This document shows positions 12,301 through 21,300 of a stretch of 24,233 nucleotides of DNA, piece by piece. The translations under genes and the position numbers were made by a program. The stretch spans positions 1 to 24,233 of the forward strand of contig CAXNAD020000221.1 of the NCBI GenBank assembly GCA_964200185.2, in the 5' to 3' direction. This DNA comes from Choristocarpus tenellus KU-1152. Its lineage: Eukaryota > Phaeophyceae. Position 1 is the first letter of the stretch; every line of letters starts with the position of its first letter. The notes beneath the pieces are model-generated. The model was not told the DNA's origin. It was given only the letters and a program-made list of their open reading frames with translations, and did not search any database.

Positions 12301-15300
12301 GGATACTGTAATAGGTTTCATAGAACACTACTGTTTGGCAAAGAGAGGACTTGGCATTTAACAACTAGTCAGGTAGATGTCAACCTTCATGATCTTCAGG
12401 GGTGTAGAAAGAAGATGTTTCCTGGGTGGCCCCATCCTCTGCTTCACCATTTTCATTGAACAAGAACTTCCACTCTAGGACTGGCCAATCAATGTCATCA
12501 CAGAAAAAGGGGATCTGGCGGCAGCGGTACCTGAAGAATAGTTTTTGAGGATAGAAGAGCATCAGTAACAGTACCTTGATGTGTTGTTCAAACTAGCACA
12601 TAGACATCCGCTATGGAATAGCACAATATGTTGAAATAGATCTTCCACTACCACTTGGGAGGTCCCTGCTGTGTGATGAAAATTTCAATGAATACTCAGC
12701 ACTTGGAAACGTTGTGTGGGAATGGCAGAAGGTTGGTGTTAACCTTACCAGTCTGGCATTTCCATGGAATCCCATGCACTGGCACTAGTGCAATCCACCA
12801 TTGTGCCATTAATATCATAGCAGGTGCTGAGAGTGTGTGTCTCAAGACAACTTTCATATGCCTCTATCTGAAGCGACACACTGAATGAGGAGAATGTAGG
12901 GTGGGGAGTTGGTTTGAAATGTCTGAATTGCAAACATCAGTATAACATTGTTGTGTGCTATATGTTTCATTGAAAATATATATAGAGCTAAGGAGAGTCT
13001 GTTGTCCAGGGTCAAGAGATATAATCGTTTCAAGTCAGCCACAAGGTCTACCTTGGAGAGGTACAGATAGGAGGCTCCACTTCCCTGTCACATTGATATT
13101 GTGTTGGACACGGCTTACAGTCCAGGTACACTGCTAGTTGATAGTGTTGGCCGTAGGTCATGTTGTTTGTCAGGGATGAAGTATCCAGAGTAATCACTGC
13201 AACCTGCAGCAACAGAAGGCGAACGTCAATTTGTTGGGAAACTCGGGTCATTGCAAGTTTTTGAGTTCTATCTGACTTCTGGGCACCAGATCTTGCAACT
13301 AGATGTTTGCAAAAAATATTTTCCAGTCATATGCACATCTCACATGGAACCTTGGATCTCTCCCTGTTCATCTCAATATTTTGAATATAGGCTAAATGCA
13401 GCATGATTAATAATCCACTTGTGTGCATGGTCTTTTCTGTCGTTTTTTTGGAGATAGAATATTAGAAGAGGACTGTGTTGACACAAGGATTTCAAACCTA
13501 GCCGAGTCTTCAATATTATGGTGAAAAACGAGACGTTTTGGGTTATCAAGATTTAAGGATCTTCAGATGATATTGATTATCCAAAATAGCACAAAAATGA
13601 TCGGAGATGACCCTGATATGGGCGGCTTAGCTCCTCAAGTGAAGAAGGGACTATAACTTTCCCACACCGTGTTGATGCTTCATTCTCACAAATAATATCA
13701 GTAATATCAGACCCATAACTGTGGGTAACTATTTCTTTGATGGTGACAATTTTAACTTCAGAGGCCATTTGGAATAGTAATTTTGTTAATACCTGTCAGT
13801 TTCTCATCTGCCTTTGCCTCATGTCCTGACCAACCCATTGCCCCAGAATCAAAGCATCTGGGGTGGGGGTGGTGGCTGTCCCTTTGGGGCCATTTTTTTC
13901 CATGTCGTAATTTTTGGAGCGATTCGATTGCATATTTCGGATAGATAATGTAAGTGCACTTTTCCTGGTTATGGCTCTAATGGAGACCCTGGTGTAGACC
14001 CCCCCCCCAGAGACTTTGGGTCCTAACTTTCTCCCATCTCCAACATCACTAAAGAAGTTGGAAATGTCAGTAATGGTGTCACTCGTAGTTGCTAGGCCAT
14101 TGCTACCTCCTCCTCCGTTGCCTTCTTTCATGCATACGGTGTTTCATTCAGCCCTAAACGCTCTCCCACTTCCCATGGCCCTGACTCGTTGATGGTGGCT
14201 GGTGTATCACTCAAGTCATGCCAATACAAATACAACTTTGCTAAATGTTCCTTTGCCTGTGAGAACCAGCCTGTAATTGCCCCTACTGCAAGGGGTTCAC
14301 AACCAAGGTAGTAGGAGCCAGCATCGAGCACGTAGAAGCACAAGTAATTTTGTAGCTCCAATTGTGAATGTGCCCTCCTAACATCCTTAACCTCAATGTT
14401 GCTTAATGTGTGATGATATGCTACGAATTCACAGAGAGCCTACATCACAGGGTCCTGCATGTTCAAGTTTTGTGTATAGGATGGTGCACCAGGGCGGCTT
14501 ATTGTGGTATGGTGCGAATTTCGAAAGTGAAACCTACGAACCTATTGTTTTGAGAACAAGGTTCTTTTTTCTAAAATGAGAGAGATCGGGAAAAATACTA
14601 TTTTCGACTTAGCTCAATCTTTCTAGAATCAATCTCAAAACTGAGATTGACAGTCTTATTCCCACCTCGTACTATGACCTACCAAGATTACTTTTAAAAG
14701 CTGCCTGTAACGTTTCTGGTACTTCCAAGTGAGATGTTTATTTTCAAGGTCAATCTTATTTTTTTTTACATGTTCAAAATAAAAGGGATCTTGTTCTTAA
14801 TGACTATCACACTGATGTGGCCCAGCATAATATATAGTGTGTCGGTTTGGTTGGCATTGCAGAATATCAGAGAACAAGAAGTTGTTGGTAGGACACGTGA
14901 AATCAGTCGCACAGTTGGCATTTATTGATAATTTAATATCATTTTGCTAATAATCTACTTCTTAGCCAGTGGAAAGCAGTACGTTTCTGGAATAGCTGGC
15001 AGACCACCCACAAAAAGGCCCTATCTATTTCCCTGGTTCAGTATCAGAAGTATTGTGTAAAAGATAAGAAGCAACTCCAGTAGTATTAAAGATTGGAGTT
15101 GACTTGAATAATAGGTACAAATTAGCCCGACAAGGTGCTCAACAAAAAAAGGTATTCTGAAGTCTTGCAGTGATGCTTTGTTTGGCGTCCAAAACAACAA
15201 ATGTCGTAGTATACACTTAAGATCATATGTATATGTACATGTCAATATCTTGACAATATTCTATAGTATTGACCATTGCTCCGCCATCAATCGTAAGTGT

Positions 15301-18300
15301 TTCAAAGAGTCAAGACAAAACAAACTTTGCGCAGAATATGCTTCCTCCCACCTACTGCATATTAAAAAAACTCTCCATAATGGATGGTCGTTGTGTTTAT
15401 TGTATATGGAAGATCCAATCATTTTATGAGTTGTTCTTGAGTGCATGCATATTGCTTCAATGGAAATGTGTTGGGGGCTACTCTAATCGATTGGGATTGC
15501 AAGGCAGATTCGGACTACTTGAAGACAAGACCCCTAACCAATAGTTGTAGGCTCTGTAAACATACCTCAAGAGACTCAAGACGCATTGTCCCAAGGGCAA
15601 AGTCGTCCCGTCCCGTGAGCTCTGTGAACTCAGTTCCATTGTTGAAGCGATTGGTGTAGTTTGGGTTGGTCATGTAGCGCTCAGGGATGGAATTTAGTCG
15701 TCGTAGAATGCTCCCATCAGCCTGCAATGTTAATTCATCATAGATTTCAAAGCAGAAGCGAGAAATTTATTGAAATATGATCGAGAGGAAAACTATGTGC
15801 ATGGTTTGAGCTATCCTTGGTTTGAGCTATCCTTGGTTTGAGCTATCCTTTGATTCACTTAGGGTACCTCGCAGTCAAAGATGTTGGTACTTCCACTTGA
15901 GGAGACAGTCCCATTGGGACACTTGAGCAATCTCTCGCATTCACACATGTCCAGCCTCCCTGGCATTCCATCAGAATCCAACCAAACCAGTTCCTCCAAG
16001 CGTTCTGTGAGGGATTATTCCAGGTGTGTGACGAATTTCGACAGTGAGATCTGACCTAGTCTGCAGGGAGAGACTAAATTTCAAACACACTGAAATCAGT
16101 GGACACCTAATTGAGTGAAAAAGGATCCATACAATCTGGTATCTGAAAAATGAAGTATAAAAGGAGTCTACCATGTCATCTGTAAGGCTATCATCGATTT
16201 AGACTCCACATCAATGCTATCCAGTTTCCCAAGCACTTTCAGAGGGAAGAAAAAATAAGAACATGGATAGCGAGGAATACTCATTCATTCTTTGTTGTCT
16301 TTGACTCAAAAATAGAAGGCTAAGAATATTTGCAACATTGTAATTTTCAAACCTCCAAACTCCTCAATGTATCGCACAGCCTGATAGAGGTTGTAGATAT
16401 AAGGATCCATCGCATCCCTGGTGCCACTGACCCTATCCTCATACTGAGTTTTGTACTCCACCTCAACCTGCCCTCGAGAGGTGACGAGTGGTGAGGTTAA
16501 GGGGTGGAATAGTCATTTATGACTATAGTAGCACAAACATGTTATCTACCACCGAGGTCAGAAATAATACCGTCACTTTAGCATGTAGGAAGGGAAATGA
16601 ATAACAGTTTCTATATGTCTCTATAAGCTATCTTTTCTTACTTCCTTTTTTTATTTCTTTTGTCCACTAATGGTTTCTCTCCTGCCTAGTCTCAAGTCCT
16701 ACCTATCCTTGCCATGAACATACCTCAGCCTTCAAGTCACCATATGATGTGAAGTTTCGATTCTGAGTCCACGTAAACTGGACACCGAGTCCGGCAGTCA
16801 GGTTGAGCTCAAGGACTCCATTCGTGTACTTTGTAATGGACGGTAGCTGGCATAACACGGTCATCGTGTTAGAATATTAGAGCATGAACATAGGGCCGTG
16901 AATATCTTGAGTCCTTATGCATGAAATGTTGGATGCAAGCATTCCAAGAGACTGTGCTTACCTCATCGTCAGAAGGAATTGCACCGTCTGTGAGATTGAT
17001 TGCGGCCCCATTTATGTCTAAGAAAGAACAATTCTTATTCTCCAAGTGCCGTCGCTCAAACCAGAAGTCTCGACCTCCATGGTAATCCTCGTGAATGCTT
17101 CCAATACCAAGGTCATCAAGAGTGCTCCCAGAACACTTCCAAAGGCGGTACACACCAGCGATAACATAAACCTAGAGTGGGGACGAGAACCAACATTGGG
17201 ATTGTAATAGCAAGGGCGATATCAGTGAGTAGGCAAAATTGGATATGATGGGAACATCTCGTTTTCATTTTTTTGTTGAACATGATAGAGGACAAGAAAA
17301 TTTCAACATTTTTTTCTTTCCCACTGAAGATCAGTGCCTGTCTGGAGTTGTACAAGGAGTACTGGACACCTTGATCTTAAATTGCATGCACTGCGCAACC
17401 TATAGAGTGTCCACATGTTGTTCTCTTTCCATTTCATTCTGATCAGCTCATACGGTCTCTCCCTTGGGTGCTAGGTCGTGCTTTTTTTCACACCATGCTG
17501 TGAGGTGTCCTCATCACTGAACTCTTTGCACTGTTGCAACTCACGATAACTTGCACAGTTTTCGATTTGGTTTTTTCCTCCAAATATGATGGGGGAGCAT
17601 GCACACATCCAATGTGAATAATAGAATGTGCAATTGTGGTAATTTTGGACGCCCATGCTTCAACAAGCCTTGGCACACACTACTCTTACTATATAGATGA
17701 AACATAATCTACTTCTAGATCATTGTGTGCAAAATTTCATTCAAATTTTGCAGGGATTTGGTTGGTGCTTACAAGAGAATTGATGAAGCAACTGGTACAA
17801 GAAGGCATTTTCCCGTTCAAAAGCATATTTTCTGGTGGTGTTGTTGTCTTCCACAATTTGAGGTTGACAGGGGCTTCACTGCTATCCTTGAGTTAGTTGA
17901 CATGGCCAAGAAGAATTCGATAGAGTTTTGCATGCTTAAGAATGCAGAAAGGTTTGAAGCTAGGATGTGTGTCTGCAGCAGGGGATCACTGAAACACTGC
18001 AGGATACTCTACTTGTGTTGTTCACCTAGTAGACTGAAGCATTGCTGTATATCTGGGAAAATAGAGTTTATTTGCAGAGCTAAAGAAAAACAAGAGGTAC
18101 CTATATTATCACCACCTTCCATTTTAAGTCGCTCTTTTTCATTTCTTGGAATTCAACCTAATTTCTATGGATTAGGTGCTAAGAATGACTTGAGACCAAT
18201 GAATTATCTCCTGTTTCAAGCCTTAGACAGATTTCTGCAAAGGACCTATGTACACTTGCACATTTGCCAGCATCCTTAAAATGCAACCACGGGTACCTCT

Positions 18301-21300
18301 CGTTCATTTTGTCTCACATTTGATATCTTGCATTGCCTTACTTTCCTTTACTGACCTGGTTCACACAGTCACATTCCTCTCTCTCAATAGCCATGCTCAC
18401 AAGCCGCCACTTATGGTCACGACCGCATGTGAGATCACTAGCAATGGCATTGTTTATAATAGATGGGCGGGCATACCCCCCACCTATGAACAGGGATGTA
18501 TCATTTGTATAGGGGAAACTGCCAGGCCGAACTTCCCGAAGAAAGTCAACAGACAAGCTATTTGGTGCATCCAACTCCGTGAGCCAACGGGTGGCATAAC
18601 GAAGTTTATGGTCCGTGCTGATGCCTTTGAGGCAGCGCAAGTCATGTGCGCTCACAAGCCTGGCATCCTGAAGAATAAGATGAGTGCATAAAGGGAGAAA
18701 GTGTTTCACTGCCAGGCCTAGAGATGTGGTCGAAATGACAAATCAACATGACTTTTCTGTTCTAGAACCGATGCTTTGAGGTAAAAAAAATAACGTGGAT
18801 CCACCCTCACATCGTCACCCAGATAATTGAGCTCTTTCATCTCCGACAAAGGGTTAGCCTCCGCTACAGACAATCCTCGGTTCACTGCATCGTCCGACAT
18901 TTGTCCAGTCAGTGGATCTGCTGTACCAGCGGGACAAAAGTAGTCTTCGTAGCACTCCTGTCACCGAGAAGTAGGGGGGGACATTTTTCGATGCGTGTTG
19001 TGTACTCCAGAGGATGCGAAAAAAGAAAACTTACATATTTCAAAATGATAAAATCTCAGGCTTAGTTTTTGCACAAAAAGGCTTGTAGCAGAAGGGTGGA
19101 CTGTACCTGACGATATGCCTGCCCAAGTCCTGTTCCATCCATGCAAACGAATCCAGCTGGGCAGAGTCGTGTGAATTGCCCCTAAAAATGAATTTGGAGT
19201 CGGGTAAGTGGTGATGTATACTTCTTGTTTGAGATTGCTAGTCAGTATTCTCCTCAAGTATTCACAATTCAATATATCTGGTATTTTGTGGGAACATGAA
19301 CAATTTCTTCATGTAGGATCTATATGCCAAGTCTGAGCAAGTGGGAGGATGGAAGATATATCGGTTGCACTCGACGTAAGATGAAATATTCTGGAGTGAG
19401 GATAGTGGTGTCCAGGTTTCTTCTAGAAACATCAACAGCATTCATGGAAGACATGAAATGTGATACCTGAGGGAAGTATAGAGATGCATAGTCAATGAGT
19501 TCTAGAATCACTCAAGATTAGTTCATAACATCTCTTACAGTTAATAAAACCACTCAACTCAAGGCCAGAACATCGGAAACATAAGCAAGTGACTTCACCT
19601 CTGGAGATTCCAAGTTTGGATCAGGTGTCGTCCCAAAGTCGCACACATACCCCTGTGACAAGGACATGTAAAAAAAATGGACTAATGCTTCAGTTGATTG
19701 ATGCCTAGAAGTGTAGAAATGTGATGCAGCTCAATACATTTTGTGCTTGGTTGGGAATTTTTGTTGGATACCTGGGTGGAGTATACAGATGCGCTACAAG
19801 CTGCACTTTTGTACCTATCACTCAATCCCAGTTTCATGCACTTACCTCACGGCATGGAAAATATCTGCTCTCTTCTGAGTTTGATGCCTCCTCACACACA
19901 TATCCCTCTGGACATGCCTCTGCTTCAGGACTCTCATCAGTGTCACATATTATGTCGGCCTGGAGGCAGAAGGCGGAACAAACCGGTTATGGAAATTGGA
20001 ATTATCATTGTGCTCTTCCTCCGTCAATGCCCCAGTGTGCTTATTTCGTACTACCTTTGATTATTAATATTCAACAAAGTTTGATAGGTTAAGTTGTAAC
20101 CTCACCAATTGATCCTCACCTCACAAGTTCCTGGGTACCATGAATCGGATATGAGAAACATTTCCTGTGACCCTCTGGGATCATGATGCCGATGTGTGTA
20201 GACAACAGTATCCATGTCATAGATCACATCCTTACTCTTGTTGCTCATTAGCTATGATGGGAGGTTAATAGGGGTCAGGTTGCATGGTTCTGTTAGCCAA
20301 CATAATATCCCCCGAGTCAAATAAAATCTATCTAATACCACCCTTGCCTGTGTTAAGGATGAAGCCAAGCGAGTACTTGAGACAACAAATACAAGGTCAT
20401 GAATTTGTGGTTTGGATGGCAATGTACTTTAACGTGGCAGCAACAAAGCGCATTGGGGTACTGAATCTTACTACGCAGTACTAAATCTTACTACACAGTA
20501 CTGAATCTTACTCCACCAGTTGAAGTAATACTACTCTGTTCATCCTTCTCTAGGGTCTTAACTACCTCTGTCTATCTATGGTAGTGCTTTACCTGGAACC
20601 CTGGTGTGCAGTTGAAGCTTGCATCATACACTCGAGACTTTGGAAGGTCAATGTAGAGGCTACCTTTGCCCCAGAACCCAATATAATTGTTTTCCTCCCC
20701 ATATCCCTGATGCCTTTGCCCAGTTTGAATATCGTACTGTGGTCCATAATAGTCACGCATGCGCTGATACACCTGATAATATAGTGGGAGTGTTTTCTTG
20801 TTATGAAGGTGACGCTACAGAAGATGTGGTGATCAATTACTACTGATAATAATGCATAGGAAAAAATTATGATAAACACTAAACACTCCGCGATAGAAGG
20901 AACTGGAAAATGGATTAGTGCTCAAGATTTCACCAAGGTTCTGAAGGGGTATTAACAACATCATCAACAGCTCTACATGGTGTGATTTGAAAAACTTTAA
21001 GATCCCAACTCAGTCTTTCACATACCTTGCTGCCGTATCGTTGCTGGTTTCTGTAGCATTTGGCCTCACTCTGATAAAAAAGATTGTCGTTGTTCGTTGA
21101 TCGAAAGTGTGCTCCACGGCCCAAGATATCAATATAAGGTGGGATCAGCTCTCCAAAGAAGTATACCTGGGTCGTGAACATATTTTTTCGTAGTTTCATG
21201 TGCCAAAGTATAAAGCAGACGGGTCAAAAAAGGTGTAATATATTCAGTCGTTTCCACAAGTACTATGGAATTTTGAAGTACTCCAAGTATACAGCAGGAT

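Larger units (their letters stand above)
13204..15565 (-). other. Intron 19, longest in the gene (2362 bases)
   Basis: Holds A3 and the 103-codon open segment. The remaining sequence is AT-rich, with no exon that I can support on either strand. Confidence 0.8.
17172..18355 (-). other. Intron 14 (1184 bases)
   Basis: Holds C3 and the plus-strand open stretch. No minus-strand exon is required, since exons 14 and 15 join in phase 0. Confidence 0.78.

Noticed and set aside
12380-12384. TGA after exon 22 as the end of the protein
   Set aside because: Exons 23-37 continue in frame with the same style of ectodomain and then the membrane domain; the splice at GAAG|GT avoids the stop. A separate downstream gene is less likely, as exon 23 has no start codon with a signal peptide.
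18718-18810. Extension of exon 13 to the TAG stop as the end of the gene
   Set aside because: A GTGAGG donor in phase leads straight into exon 14, and the extension contains a T-rich, intron-like run.
19320-19511. Possible exon between exons 11 and 12 on the minus strand
   Set aside because: Exons 11 and 12 already join in phase 0, and the stretch has no Cys motif or paired splice sites.
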